52,363 nucleotides of DNA from positions 14,693 to 67,055 of the forward strand of contig DJXP01000046.1 in assembly GCA_002449785.1 (NCBI GenBank), written 5' to 3'. This DNA comes from Clostridiales bacterium UBA7001. Its GTDB lineage: Bacteria; Bacillota; Clostridia; TANB77; CAG-508. The notes under the pieces were generated by a model. It worked only from the letters and a program-made list of their open reading frames with translations. It was not told the DNA's origin and ran no database searches. The translations under genes and the position numbers were made by a program. This document shows, piece after piece, positions 8,510 through 18,225 of this stretch. The first letter of the stretch is position 1; each line of letters starts with the position of its first letter.

Positions 8510-8647
8510 GTACTGTGTAATATAGACAGCTCTAGGGAACAGCAGTTAATATGCTAATAACTAGCATTGACATATGGATTTTTAGAGTTAAAATATATTA
8601 TATACTAATGTAATTATGTGAAAATATATATAAGGAAGGTAGATTTT
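8510..8647 (+). promoter_or_regulatory. Long leader with short hairpins, unidentified
   Basis: About 140 nt of untranslated leader ahead of the adhesin. It contains CTGT/ACAG (8513-8516 with 8526-8529) and ATGCTA/TAGCAT (8551-8556 with 8562-8567) stems and a GCTCTAGGGAACAGC stretch that is less AT-rich than its surroundings. I compared it by eye with the cores of c-di-GMP-I and -II, preQ1, TPP, glutamine and purine riboswitches and saw no match. It may be a structured regulator, but this is unproven. Confidence 0.3.
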
Positions 8648-11600
8648 ATGTTTAAGAATAAGTTAGCAAAAGCAATTTTCGTAGTATTGTGTATTGTTAC
8701 ATTATTAGTACCTTATGCTTCACCTGTTTTAGCCGTAAAGGTTAATAAAACAGATACACAAGTTAATTTAAAATCAATAACTGCACATGAAGGTGGAGAT
8801 GAAGCAAGTGGTACATTAAATGATGAACAAGAAGCATATTACGATAAGTCAATTTATGAATATTATGTAGGAGGAACAGATTCAACTCATAGAGTTTGGA
8901 AAATTGTAACAAGTGATACAGGTTATCAAAATAGTTTTTATTGCTTAAATGCTACAAAAACTTTTCCAGCTGTTTTAAATGGTGGAAATGATTATTTAGC
9001 ATTTGATAAAGTTGCAAATATGAAAGACTCTACAGATCCAAAAGTAAAAGCTTTACATATGAGCGCAGAATCAAGCGATTCTGCTACATGGAATGCAAAT
9101 TATAAGGCATTATTATGGATTTTTGAAAATATTTATTTAAAAAATGATTTGCCAGGTCAAAAAGATGAATTTTTAAATAAAGCATTTAAAGATACAGAGT
9201 TTGATGTTGAAACAGTTAAAGCTGTATTAACAGATGACGATATAGATGTAGTGCAACAATATGCTATTTGGTATTTTACTAATAACGATTATGTTGATGG
9301 TGAAGGAACACAAAAATATAATGTTGAAGATATACCAGCAATTAATATATCTAAACTATCAATGGAGGGATTTGGAACTCCTGGAAGTTATTCAGATGTA
9401 ACTGGAAAAAACGATAATCGTCAGGAAATAGCTAATACTTTATATAAATATTTAATAAATTCAGCAAAAAATGCAGGAGAAAATACAACTAAAGTATATC
9501 CTACACTTACTAAAACAGAAAGTTTACCTAAGAAAACAGATAAAGACTACTATGTTGTTGGCCCATACAAAGTAACATCAGGTAATGTTGATAAAACAGA
9601 ATATTCTATAAAATTAGTTGATCAAAATAATAATGATTTAACAGGTTATAGAATTAAAATAAATGGAGAAGATGATTTTACAGCAGATAATTTAGCAGAT
9701 ATTGTTAACAAAGACTTTTATGTATATATTCCTAAAACAAATACTGATGTAAGCAAAGTTAAGTTGAAATTAGAATATAACTCTTATGAAACTATACCAA
9801 CATTATGGGAAAATAGTGATGAACAATATCAACCAGTAGTATTAGTTAATAGAGAAATGGTTCCACATTCTAATGAAATTGAATATCCAATTGAAAGACC
9901 AGGAAGATTTGATTTAGCTTTAAGAAAGTATTTAGTTAAAGTAAATAACACAAATGTTAGTATGGCACCAAATGTTGATACAACACCACTTAAAAATGGA
10001 GAAACAGATGCTATTTATAAACATGCAAAAACACCTATAAATGTTGCTGCAGGTGATAAAGTTATATTTGAAATAAGAGTATACAACGAAGGTGATGTTG
10101 ATGCTACATCAGCAACAATTAAAGATCAATTACCAAAAGGTTTAAAATATGTAGAAGATAGTGAAATAAATACTACATATGGATGGCAAAAAGTAGAAGA
10201 TACAGAATATGGAACAATCTATAAAACAGATTATATTAAAAATACTAAAATTGATGCATATAATAAAGAAAATGATGAATTAACAAGTAAATTTGTACAA
10301 ATTGAATGTGAAATAGCAAATAATGTTACAGATTCATCTGTACTTACAAATATTGCAGAAATTATGGAAGCACAAGATGATGATGGAAATGTATATGACA
10401 AAGACAATAAAGAGCCTGATTCAACACCAGAAAATAATGAATATGTAAATGGAGATAAGGATCCATCAGACTATAGGGGTAATGAAAATAATAAATCTGA
10501 TTTAACAGATGAAAATTATTATTATAAAGGTGAAGAAGATGACGATGATTTTTCAAAAGTAAAAATTAAAGGACATTTCGATTTAGCTCTTCAAAAATTT
10601 ATTACTAAAGTTAATGATACAGAAATTACAAATAGAACTCCAGTTCCAAGAAAGAATTCAAATGGTGGACTTGAGTATTCAAAACAATCTACAGATCCTT
10701 TAAAAGTAGAATATGATGATTTAGTAACATATACAATTAGAGTATATAATGAAGGTGAAATTGCAGGATATGCTAAAGAAATATTAGATACAATTCCTGC
10801 AGGATTAGAATATGTTTTAGATAATAGTACAAATACTAAATATGGTTGGGTACTATGTGATGAAAATGGTGAACCTTTAGAAGATCAAACTGATGTTAAG
10901 AATGCAAAAAGTGTAAAAACAGATTATTTATCAAAAGAAAAATCAGAAGATGGAGATTATGAAGCATTATTAAATCCATTTGATAAGACTAAAGAAGCAT
11001 CTACTGTATCTTATAAAGATGTTCAAATAGTATTTAAAGTTGTAAAAACAGAAAATGCAAGTGCAACAAATAATAAAACAGTTATTAATATAGCAGAAAT
11101 AACAGATGATGAAGATAAAGATGGAAAACCTGTTGAAGATGATGATTCAAAACCAGATAATAAAGATGAAAAACCAAATGAAGATGATACAGATAGAGAA
11201 AGAATAATAGTTAAAGAATTAGATTTAGCATTAAGAAAATATATTGTTAAAGCTAATGGTAAAAATGTAGATATGGCACCTACAGTTGATTCTACACCAC
11301 TAAAAAATGGTGAAAATAATGCAATATACAAACATGCAAAAACACCTGTTGAAGTAAAACAAGGAAATACAATAGTATTTGAAATTAGAGTATATAATGA
11401 AGGTGAAATAGATACAGGAACAACTATTATAGATGCTCTTCCAGATGGTTTAGAATTTGTAGAAAATAGTAGTATAAATACAAAATATGGATGGAAAAAA
11501 GTTGCAGGATTAACAGAGAGTGAAGATGGCTCTGGAAAAAAACATGAAAATTATGAAACTGATTATTTGAAAAATAGAAAAATTACTGCATATGATAGTG

Positions 11601-13882
11601 AAAATGATAAATTAAGTAGTGATTATGTTCAAATAGAATGCAGATTATCAGATGATGCAACAGCAGCTAGCATACTAACAAATATTGCTGAAATTTCTAC
11701 TGGAAAATATCCAGGTGAAAGTGAAACAGAAATACTTACAGATAGAGATTCAAATATTAATTCAGATAATGGAAATAATGATTATATAAATACAAACCTA
11801 GATTCAACAAATTATACAGGTGATAAAAATAATAAAGAAGATTTAACAGATAAAGATTACTTCTATAAAGGATTAGAAGATGATGACGACTTTGCAAAAA
11901 TTAAAGTTGTTGGAAAAAGCTTTGATTTAAACTTAAAGAAATTTATTACAAAAATAAATGGTGAAGATACAAAAACAAGTAGAGAACCAAAAGTTGATTT
12001 AACAAAATTGAAAAATGGAACAAGTACTGATGCTGAATATGTGACTGTAAAAACACCTCTTAAAGTTTCTAAAGGTGATATAATTACTTACAAGATAAGA
12101 GTATATAATGAAGGTGAAAAAGCAGGATATGCTGAAGAAGTTGCAGATTATTTACCAGAAGGTTTAGGATTCTTAGTAAATTATAAAGCAAACACTGAAA
12201 ATATGTGGTCAATTCCTAAAGATTCAAAAACAGTAAAATTAAGTACAATTGAAAATGGAACTAAAAACTTAAAAGTTGCAGATTTCAATAATGTAAGTAA
12301 ACTAGAAGATGTAGATGTAGTTACAGGAAAAGCAAAAATAACATCAACACTACTTTCTTCATCAACAGATAGTAAAAATAATTTATTAAAAGCATTTGAT
12401 AAAGAAACAGGAAGAGAATTAGACTATAGAGATATAGAAGTTACATGTATTGTAATTGCAGACCAAGTTTCAAATAATAATATGAGAAATATTGGTGAAG
12501 TTATAAAACAAGCTGATGAAAAGAAAAATGAAATACCTGATATTGATTCTACACCAAATACAGTTGACCCAAATAAATATCCAGATACAGAAAAAAGACC
12601 TGATGGAACAAAACAAGATGATAATGATTACGAAGATTTAACAATACCAGAGGTTGGAAAATTTGACTTAAGTCTTCAAAAATTTATAACAAAATTAAAT
12701 GATACTTCAATTAGTGGAAGAGAACCAAAAGTTGCAAAAACATCTGATGGAAAATTACAATATATTAAGAGTGTAACAGATCCACTAGCAGTTGAAAATA
12801 ATGATTTAGTAACATATACAATAAGAGTTTATAATGAAGGAAATATTGCAGGATATGCAAAAGAAATATCAGATAATATTCCAAATGGATTAGAATTTGT
12901 AGAAAGTAATGAAACAAATAAAAAATATGGATGGAAATTATATGATAAAAATGGAAATGAAACAACTAATGTAAAACAAGCTACTATGGTTAAAACAAAT
13001 TACTTATCAAAATCAGCTTCAGAAGCTGGAAAATATGATGCATTACTTAAAGCATTTGATTCAAGTAAATCTGCTTCAACATTATCTTATAAAGATATTG
13101 AAATAGTATTTAAAGTTGTAGAATCTGATGCAAGTAAAAATGAAGGAAGAAATGTAATTAATATAGCTGAAATTACTGATGATGAAGATGAAAATGGAAA
13201 TCCTGTAGTAGATCAAGATTCTGTGCCAGGAAACAATAAACCAGGTGAAGATGATATTGATCAAGAAAAAGTATATGTAAAATATTTTGATTTAGCATTA
13301 AACAAGAGATTAAGCAAAATTGTAATTACAGAAAATGGAACTACAAGAGAAATTGCAGTTTCAACAGATAGTCTTCAAAAAGTTGAAATTCACAGAAAGA
13401 AAATAGATTCAACTGTTGTAAAATTCATATATGATATAACAGTAAAAAATGAAGGACAAATTTCAGGATATGCTCAAGAAATTACAGATAATATTCCTGA
13501 TGGATTAGAGTTCATTCAAGAAGATAATAAAGTTTGGTCAAAGACATCAGATAAAGAAATTAAAACAGAAGCATTAGCTAATACATTATTAAAACCAGGT
13601 GAATCTGCTTCAGTACAAGTATCATTTAAATGGAAAAATGGCGAAAATAATATGGGATTAAAAACTAATATCGCTGAAATAACTGCTGATAGAAATGATA
13701 GCAATACTCCAGATAGAGATTCTGTACCAGGAAATAATAAAGCAGGTGAAGATGACATAGATGATGCACAAGTTATGCTTGCAATTGCTACTGGTAAAGC
13801 ACCAACATACTTTACTTTGGCATTAGTAGTTGTAACTATACTTGCTACTGGAATAGTTTTAATAAAGAAATATGTTCTTTAA
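8648..13882 (+). CDS. Thioester-domain adhesin with six DUF11/isopeptide-type repeats
   Basis: Surface protein of 1744 aa. A signal peptide (about 1-33, ending VLA) is followed by a region matching Gram-positive thioester domains: Cys99 in FYCLNA and Gln204 in VQQYAIW are the expected thioester pair, which in the family binds host amines covalently. Six repeats of roughly 200 aa follow, each opening with FDLALRKY or FDLxLQKF and carrying VYNEGEIAGYA (starts near residues 420, 642, 857, 1091, 1338 and 1546). They resemble the DUF11 or fimbrial isopeptide domains. The C-terminus has a membrane helix and the basic tail IKKYVL, but no LPxTG; IATGK just before the helix may be a variant signal. 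The start is ATG 8648, with AAGGAAGG about 9 nt upstream. It stands alone between promoter and terminator. Confidence 0.85.
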   Translation: MFKNKLAKAIFVVLCIVTLLVPYASPVLAVKVNKTDTQVNLKSITAHEGGDEASGTLNDEQEAYYDKSIYEYYVGGTDSTHRVWKIVTSDTGYQNSFYCLNATKTFPAVLNGGNDYLAFDKVANMKDSTDPKVKALHMSAESSDSATWNANYKALLWIFENIYLKNDLPGQKDEFLNKAFKDTEFDVETVKAVLTDDDIDVVQQYAIWYFTNNDYVDGEGTQKYNVEDIPAINISKLSMEGFGTPGSYSDVTGKNDNRQEIANTLYKYLINSAKNAGENTTKVYPTLTKTESLPKKTDKDYYVVGPYKVTSGNVDKTEYSIKLVDQNNNDLTGYRIKINGEDDFTADNLADIVNKDFYVYIPKTNTDVSKVKLKLEYNSYETIPTLWENSDEQYQPVVLVNREMVPHSNEIEYPIERPGRFDLALRKYLVKVNNTNVSMAPNVDTTPLKNGETDAIYKHAKTPINVAAGDKVIFEIRVYNEGDVDATSATIKDQLPKGLKYVEDSEINTTYGWQKVEDTEYGTIYKTDYIKNTKIDAYNKENDELTSKFVQIECEIANNVTDSSVLTNIAEIMEAQDDDGNVYDKDNKEPDSTPENNEYVNGDKDPSDYRGNENNKSDLTDENYYYKGEEDDDDFSKVKIKGHFDLALQKFITKVNDTEITNRTPVPRKNSNGGLEYSKQSTDPLKVEYDDLVTYTIRVYNEGEIAGYAKEILDTIPAGLEYVLDNSTNTKYGWVLCDENGEPLEDQTDVKNAKSVKTDYLSKEKSEDGDYEALLNPFDKTKEASTVSYKDVQIVFKVVKTENASATNNKTVINIAEITDDEDKDGKPVEDDDSKPDNKDEKPNEDDTDRERIIVKELDLALRKYIVKANGKNVDMAPTVDSTPLKNGENNAIYKHAKTPVEVKQGNTIVFEIRVYNEGEIDTGTTIIDALPDGLEFVENSSINTKYGWKKVAGLTESEDGSGKKHENYETDYLKNRKITAYDSENDKLSSDYVQIECRLSDDATAASILTNIAEISTGKYPGESETEILTDRDSNINSDNGNNDYINTNLDSTNYTGDKNNKEDLTDKDYFYKGLEDDDDFAKIKVVGKSFDLNLKKFITKINGEDTKTSREPKVDLTKLKNGTSTDAEYVTVKTPLKVSKGDIITYKIRVYNEGEKAGYAEEVADYLPEGLGFLVNYKANTENMWSIPKDSKTVKLSTIENGTKNLKVADFNNVSKLEDVDVVTGKAKITSTLLSSSTDSKNNLLKAFDKETGRELDYRDIEVTCIVIADQVSNNNMRNIGEVIKQADEKKNEIPDIDSTPNTVDPNKYPDTEKRPDGTKQDDNDYEDLTIPEVGKFDLSLQKFITKLNDTSISGREPKVAKTSDGKLQYIKSVTDPLAVENNDLVTYTIRVYNEGNIAGYAKEISDNIPNGLEFVESNETNKKYGWKLYDKNGNETTNVKQATMVKTNYLSKSASEAGKYDALLKAFDSSKSASTLSYKDIEIVFKVVESDASKNEGRNVINIAEITDDEDENGNPVVDQDSVPGNNKPGEDDIDQEKVYVKYFDLALNKRLSKIVITENGTTREIAVSTDSLQKVEIHRKKIDSTVVKFIYDITVKNEGQISGYAQEITDNIPDGLEFIQEDNKVWSKTSDKEIKTEALANTLLKPGESASVQVSFKWKNGENNMGLKTNIAEITADRNDSNTPDRDSVPGNNKAGEDDIDDAQVMLAIATGKAPTYFTLALVVVTILATGIVLIKKYVL

Positions 13883-13890
13883 AGAATTAT

Positions 13891-13930
13891 AAAAAAAAAA
13901 GATTTGGATTTTTCCAAATCTTTTTTTTTT
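13891..13930 (+). terminator. Strong intrinsic terminator after the adhesin gene
   Basis: GATTTGGA (13901-13908), loop TTTT, TCCAAATC (13913-13920), flanked by ten A and ten T, so the stem can extend to 18 bp. Confidence 0.92.
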
Positions 13931-13953
13931 ATGTAAAAAGGTAAATTTTTGTG

Positions 13954-13982
13954 TTTACAATAAAAAATGTATATGATATAAT
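13954..13982 (+). promoter_or_regulatory. Sigma-A promoter for the beta-sandwich/GGDEF gene pair
   Basis: TTTACA (13954-13959), 17-nt spacer, TATAAT (13977-13982), 33 bp upstream of the start. Confidence 0.7.
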
Positions 13983-14015
13983 TTAGCTTGAAGTAAAGAC
14001 AAATGAGGTGTAAAG

Positions 14016-15266
14016 ATGAACCAAATTTTAGATTATAGTCCTAACAAAAATTCTGGAGGTAATTCATCCAGAACAGATAAAATTGTTAGATTTTTTGCAG
14101 TTTTATTAATTTTATTTGCAATATGTTTATTAGCAGTTGGAGGATATGGATATTTTAAGAAAAATGTCGAGAAAAAAGAAGATTTATCTACTACTCCACC
14201 AAGAGCAAATATATCAGTTGAACAAGATGATGCTGATATTATAATAAAAATAGATCATGTAAAAGCTATAAAGGAAGTTATTTATGGATGGGATGATCAA
14301 AAAACTTTAACAAAGAAAGGCGAAGACATACAAAATAATCAGTTTACTATTCCTGCTGTAGCTGGTGAACACACATTACATATTAAGGTTATTGATATAG
14401 ATGATGTTGAATCCCCATACGAGGAAGTAATATCATCATCAAGTGGCGAAGATAAGATGAATCCTACAATAGATATGAAACTTGTGGATTCTGAAGAAAA
14501 TGGACAGAGAACAAAGAAAATAAAAATAACAGCAAAAGATGAGACTGCTATGGATTATGTTACATATAGATGGAATAATGATGAAGAAACGAAAATTGAA
14601 GCTACAGAGGAAAATCCAAAAGAAATTGAATTTGAAATAGATATACCTCATGGTCAGAATAATTTAATCGTTGTTGCAGTTGATAAAGGTAACAATAGTT
14701 CAAGCCAACCTAAAGAATTTACAGGTGTTACTAGACCAGATATAAAAATTAATGTTTCAGCTGATAGAACAGTTGTAGATGTAACATGTAGTCATGAGAA
14801 TGGTTTAAAATCAATTGAAGGTTATATAAATGATCAACCATTCCAAGCAGAGGTACCTGAAGAAAATTCAAAAGAATTAACTTTCCAATTACCACTTTCA
14901 GAAGGAACAAATAAACTTTCTATTAAAGCAGTGAGTGTAGATAATACAGAGGCAAATTTAGAAAAGGAAATTGAAAACACACAAGAACCAGTTGCTCAAG
15001 ATGATAATATTGATATAAAAATTGAAAAGAAACAGTCAGAAGATGAATCATTAGGAGAGGTTGCATATGTTGAAGTAAATACTTCTGGAATAGTTAAAGA
15101 AATTAGATTAAATGTAAATGAAGTTGATTATGTTGTACCAATAGAAGCAGAAGGAGCTGGATTTAATTTTGAAGTTCCAATTGAAGACGGAAATAATGTT
15201 ATTTCAGTTACTGTTATTACTCAAAATGGAACTGAAAAAACTGAAACTGCAGAAATTAGACGTTAG
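14016..15266 (+). CDS. Membrane-anchored protein with tandem Ig-like beta-sandwich domains
   Basis: Predicted 416-aa protein. A short cytoplasmic part is followed by one membrane helix (about residues 26-48), with the rest outside. The external part looks like four beta-sandwich repeats of about 85-95 aa, each with an alternating pattern ending in forms such as GEHTLHIKVID, GQNNLIVVAVDKGNN, GTNKLSIKAVSVDN and GNNVISVTVITQNG. This is typical of bacterial Ig-like or Ig-like-fold repeats. No enzyme motif was seen. The GGDEF gene begins 14 nt after its stop codon, so the two are cotranscribed and the protein might give surface input to that regulator; that link is inference. Function unknown. Confidence 0.75.
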   Translation: MNQILDYSPNKNSGGNSSRTDKIVRFFAVLLILFAICLLAVGGYGYFKKNVEKKEDLSTTPPRANISVEQDDADIIIKIDHVKAIKEVIYGWDDQKTLTKKGEDIQNNQFTIPAVAGEHTLHIKVIDIDDVESPYEEVISSSSGEDKMNPTIDMKLVDSEENGQRTKKIKITAKDETAMDYVTYRWNNDEETKIEATEENPKEIEFEIDIPHGQNNLIVVAVDKGNNSSSQPKEFTGVTRPDIKINVSADRTVVDVTCSHENGLKSIEGYINDQPFQAEVPEENSKELTFQLPLSEGTNKLSIKAVSVDNTEANLEKEIENTQEPVAQDDNIDIKIEKKQSEDESLGEVAYVEVNTSGIVKEIRLNVNEVDYVVPIEAEGAGFNFEVPIEDGNNVISVTVITQNGTEKTETAEIRR

Positions 15267-15280
15267 TATTAGGAGTATTT

Positions 15281-16213
15281 ATGATTCACGAAGTTTATAT
15301 AATTAATAATAATACACAAAATCTAGCAGAAGAATTAAAGCAGAAATTTGATGCTGAATCAGATGATTATAATTTCAAAATAATAAAAACATGGGATATT
15401 GATGTGGCATTAAGAAATATACCGTCTTTAATAATTATAGATGAAGATGAAATAGATGTTGATTCTGTAGACTTTTGTAGAAAAATAAGATCAAACGAAG
15501 ATAACTGTATAACGCCAATAATTGTTGTTAGCTCAAACAGAGAAAAAGATCATGTTATTAATGTTTTAAGTTCAGATGTTCAATATTATATAAAAAAACC
15601 AATTGATCCAGTATGCTTTTTTTACACAATCAAAAATGTTATACAATTGTTAAGCAAAAATAGAAGAATAAGTCCACTTACAGGTCTCCCTGGAAATGTA
15701 CAAATTCAAGCTGAAATTAAGAAAAGATTATTAAATAATGAAGTATTTGCAATTTTATATTTTGATTTAGATAATTTTAAAGCATATAATGATGTTTATG
15801 GATTTGCAAATGGTGATGAAATTATTAAATTTACTGCAAGAACCATATCCAAACATATTCATTTAATTGAAAATACAGATAGTTTTATTGGACATGTTGG
15901 TGGTGATGATTTTGTTGCAATTATTAGCCCTACTGATTATGATAAAGTTTGTAAAGATATTATAGCTGAATTTGATGCTGAAGCTGTAAAATATTACAAT
16001 GAAGAAGATGTTGAAAGAGGATTTGTCGAAGTTGCAAATAGAAGAGGAATTATCGAACAGTTTCCACTAACTACTATTTCAATTGCTGTCTTAGAAGTTA
16101 GTCCAGATACATTTAAAACTCCACTTGAAATTGGAGAAATTGCAAGCCAAATAAAACATAGAGCAAAAACAATTTTAGGAAGTACATATGTAATAAATAG
16201 AAGAAGATTCTAA
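15281..16213 (+). CDS. Receiver-like plus GGDEF domain protein (probable diguanylate cyclase)
   Basis: Cytoplasmic 310-aa regulator. The N-terminal 120 residues have the receiver-domain fold: strand LIIIDEDEID with Asp54 at the phosphorylation position and Lys105/Lys106 before Pro in IKKPIDP. The first strand reads VYIINNN, so the acidic pair that binds magnesium is missing and phosphorylation is doubtful. The C-terminal domain (about 130-305) has SPLTGLPGN, YFDLDNFKAYND and the active-site motif GGDDF (207-211), a permitted variant of GG(D/E)EF, consistent with making cyclic di-GMP from two GTP. No RxxD inhibitory site precedes it. The start has AGGAG 7 nt upstream. It is cotranscribed with the membrane beta-sandwich gene. 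Adhesins nearby are plausible c-di-GMP targets, but no riboswitch was recognised. Confidence 0.88.
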   Translation: MIHEVYIINNNTQNLAEELKQKFDAESDDYNFKIIKTWDIDVALRNIPSLIIIDEDEIDVDSVDFCRKIRSNEDNCITPIIVVSSNREKDHVINVLSSDVQYYIKKPIDPVCFFYTIKNVIQLLSKNRRISPLTGLPGNVQIQAEIKKRLLNNEVFAILYFDLDNFKAYNDVYGFANGDEIIKFTARTISKHIHLIENTDSFIGHVGGDDFVAIISPTDYDKVCKDIIAEFDAEAVKYYNEEDVERGFVEVANRRGIIEQFPLTTISIAVLEVSPDTFKTPLEIGEIASQIKHRAKTILGSTYVINRRRF

Positions 16214-16232
16214 GAATTTTTTTGCAAGTTTT

Positions 16233-16313
16233 GAGACGTTCTTTTTAGTTCAGAGATCTGGACTTTAGGGACGTCCTTTTAAGTTCAAAATCTGAACTTT
16301 GGGGACAGTCTTT
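16233..16313. repeat. REP-like palindromic repeat, two overlapping units
   Basis: Two hairpins, AGTTCAGA/TCTGGACT (16247-16264) and AAGTTC/GAACTT (16281-16299), alternate with GAGACGTTC, GGGACGTCC and GGGGACAGTC. The layout matches the copies at 32696 and 44853. It lies 20 bp after the GGDEF gene and may also act as its terminator. The remaining intergenic bases up to 16392 show nothing else. Confidence 0.7.
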
Positions 16314-16392
16314 GATGAGGAATATATTAAAATACAGTCACATTCTTACTTTGAAGATTTGTGAGCTGTGTTTTGCTTTTATAAAAATAATT

Positions 16393-16421
16393 TTGCATAT
16401 TAACCAAAATATATGTATAAT
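16393..16421 (+). promoter_or_regulatory. Sigma-A promoter for ktrB
   Basis: TTGCAT (16393-16398), 17-nt spacer, TATAAT (16416-16421), 30 bp upstream of the start. Confidence 0.7.
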
Positions 16422-16451
16422 ATAAATGTATTTAAAAAATAGGAGAAAAAA

Positions 16452-17741
16452 ATGCTTAAGCAAAAAAGAACATATTTAGTACCAATAATAGGGTTTGCGT
16501 TAATAATTTTAATGTCATCAATATTACTTACAGAGCCATTTTGTAATTATAAGAAAATTGAATATAAAGATGCATTATTTACTGCTACATCAGGGCTTAC
16601 AACAACAGGTCTTACAAAACAAGCAATTTCTGAGCAGTTTAATTTTTGGGGTCAACTAATTATTGCAATACTTATGGAAATTGGGGCTCTTGGTTTTATT
16701 ATTTTTATTTCATTAATATGGAGTATAAAAGGAAAGACATTAAAAATTTCTGATATAATATTAATAAAAGATAATATTAGTAGTGATAGTTTTTCGATGA
16801 TAAAAGAGCATTCTATTTTTATTGGGAAATTGATGTTTAAGATTCAAGCAATTGGTGCTATATTGTTATCAATAAGGTTTATTCCACAATTTGGGATAAT
16901 AAGTGGAATTTGGTATGGAATTTTTCATTCAATATCAGCATTTAGTAATACAGGCTTTACACTTTTTGGAAATAATAGTATTATGGATTTTTCGGCTGAT
17001 ATTTATATTCAACTTATATTAATATGCCTTATGGTAATAGGTGGAATTGGTATGTATGTAATACAAGACATTAGAAATAATAAGAGCTTGAAATTTTCAA
17101 GATTTAAATTACAAACCAAAATTGTTCTTACTGTTTCACTAATAATTATAGTTTTACCTACTATTTTTATTAAAATATTAGAACCAAATTTATCAATAGT
17201 TAATAGTTTATTTATGGCAACAACTCCAAGGTCTACAGGTTTTACTATTACAAATATAGAAGCTTTAAGCTTTGAAACTAAAGTTGTTTTAATGATATTA
17301 ATGTTAATAGGAGGAGCACCAGCTTCAACAACAGGTGGTATTAAAATAATTCCTGTAACTATAATAATAGTTACTATTGTATCTACTTTAAAAGGGAAAA
17401 ATGAAACAGTTATTTTTGGGAAAAGGATTCCAGATTCAACAATAAAAAAATCTTTTACAATTTTCATATTATTTGCTACAATATTATTTGTATTTTGTAT
17501 GCTTTTGTCTCATTTTGAAAATGTAAATGTTCTTAATATTATATTTGATAGTATATCAGCTATTACCAATACAGGACTTTCAATTACAAGTATGTATGAT
17601 TTAAAGCTATTTGGCGAATTATTAATGATTTTACTTATGTATATTGGTAGAGTTGGACCATTATCATTAGTATTAGTATTTGTAAAAGCAGATACAAAAA
17701 ATAAATATATAGAATACCCAACTGAAGATGTGGTATTATAG
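16452..17741 (+). CDS. ktrB: Potassium uptake channel subunit KtrB (TrkH/KtrB family)
   Basis: Integral membrane K+ (or Na+-driven K+) transporter subunit of 429 aa. The four membrane-pore-membrane repeats are recognisable by their selectivity-filter segments: TSGLTTTGLT, SAFSNTGFTLF, TTPRSTGFT and SAITNTGLS. The conserved glycine of each filter is present. The gating-loop region GGAPASTTGGIK precedes the third-to-fourth repeat helices. The length fits KtrB rather than the longer TrkH. The start has AGGAG 8 nt upstream. It is followed after 76 bp by a ktrA-like gene, the usual regulatory partner, so the two form one system. Confidence 0.93.
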   Translation: MLKQKRTYLVPIIGFALIILMSSILLTEPFCNYKKIEYKDALFTATSGLTTTGLTKQAISEQFNFWGQLIIAILMEIGALGFIIFISLIWSIKGKTLKISDIILIKDNISSDSFSMIKEHSIFIGKLMFKIQAIGAILLSIRFIPQFGIISGIWYGIFHSISAFSNTGFTLFGNNSIMDFSADIYIQLILICLMVIGGIGMYVIQDIRNNKSLKFSRFKLQTKIVLTVSLIIIVLPTIFIKILEPNLSIVNSLFMATTPRSTGFTITNIEALSFETKVVLMILMLIGGAPASTTGGIKIIPVTIIIVTIVSTLKGKNETVIFGKRIPDSTIKKSFTIFILFATILFVFCMLLSHFENVNVLNIIFDSISAITNTGLSITSMYDLKLFGELLMILLMYIGRVGPLSLVLVFVKADTKNKYIEYPTEDVVL

Positions 17742-17817
17742 TTTTAAAAGTTAGAAGTTAGAGATTAAATGTTAGAATATAGATTTTAGAAAGATAGAAT
17801 AGAAAGGATATAGTATA

Positions 17818-18225
17818 ATGAAAAAACAATGTGTAATTGTAGGATTAGGTAGATATGGAACGCATATTGCAAGAACCTTAGCTGATTCTGGTGTTGAAGT
17901 TTTAGCAATAGATAATGATATGAAAGTTGTAGAAAGAGTAAGTTCTTTTGTTACAAAAGCGATATGCATGGATGTTACATCTGAAGAAGCATGGGAAAGG
18001 TTATTACTAAAAAACTTTGATGTTGGAGTAGTATGTTTTGGAGAAAATATAACAGCAAGTATATTATCATGCATGGCATTGCAAGATGCAGGTGTAAAGT
18101 ATATAATAGCAAAAGCTGGAGATAAATTTCATAAAAAAATATTAAATAAATTAAATATTGATGAAGTTGTAATTCCAGAAGAATATGTTGGAGAAATGAC
18201 AGCAAAAAAAATTTTAAATCAATAG
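17818..18225 (+). CDS. ktrA: Potassium uptake regulator KtrA, RCK_N domain only
   Basis: Cytoplasmic nucleotide-binding regulator of the KtrB channel. The first 135 residues form a complete RCK N-terminal (TrkA-N) Rossmann domain: the VGLGRYGTHIA glycine motif, the acidic AIDND at the end of strand 2, and strands IICMDVTSEE and VVCFGENIT follow in order. Full KtrA is usually about 215-225 aa with a C-terminal RCK_C domain; that domain is absent. The TAG stop codon is formed at the edge of a REP-like element, which suggests that insertion of the element removed the end of the gene. The start has AAAGGA 8 nt upstream. The 76-bp gap from ktrB holds degenerate TTAGA repeats. Single-domain RCK proteins exist, so function may be retained. 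Confidence 0.85.
   Translation: MKKQCVIVGLGRYGTHIARTLADSGVEVLAIDNDMKVVERVSSFVTKAICMDVTSEEAWERLLLKNFDVGVVCFGENITASILSCMALQDAGVKYIIAKAGDKFHKKILNKLNIDEVVIPEEYVGEMTAKKILNQ

Noticed and set aside
8510..8647. c-di-GMP riboswitch before the adhesin
   Set aside because: Neither the GGCAAACC/GACGCAAAGCC core of class I nor the class II core is present.
17009..17467. Minus-strand ORF of 152 codons opposite ktrB
   Set aside because: Hydrophobic mirror of the transmembrane helices of ktrB, no ribosome site, no family match.
17742..17817. TTAGA-rich repeats between ktrB and ktrA as a regulatory array
   Set aside because: Short, degenerate and AT-biased; chance or slippage explains them.
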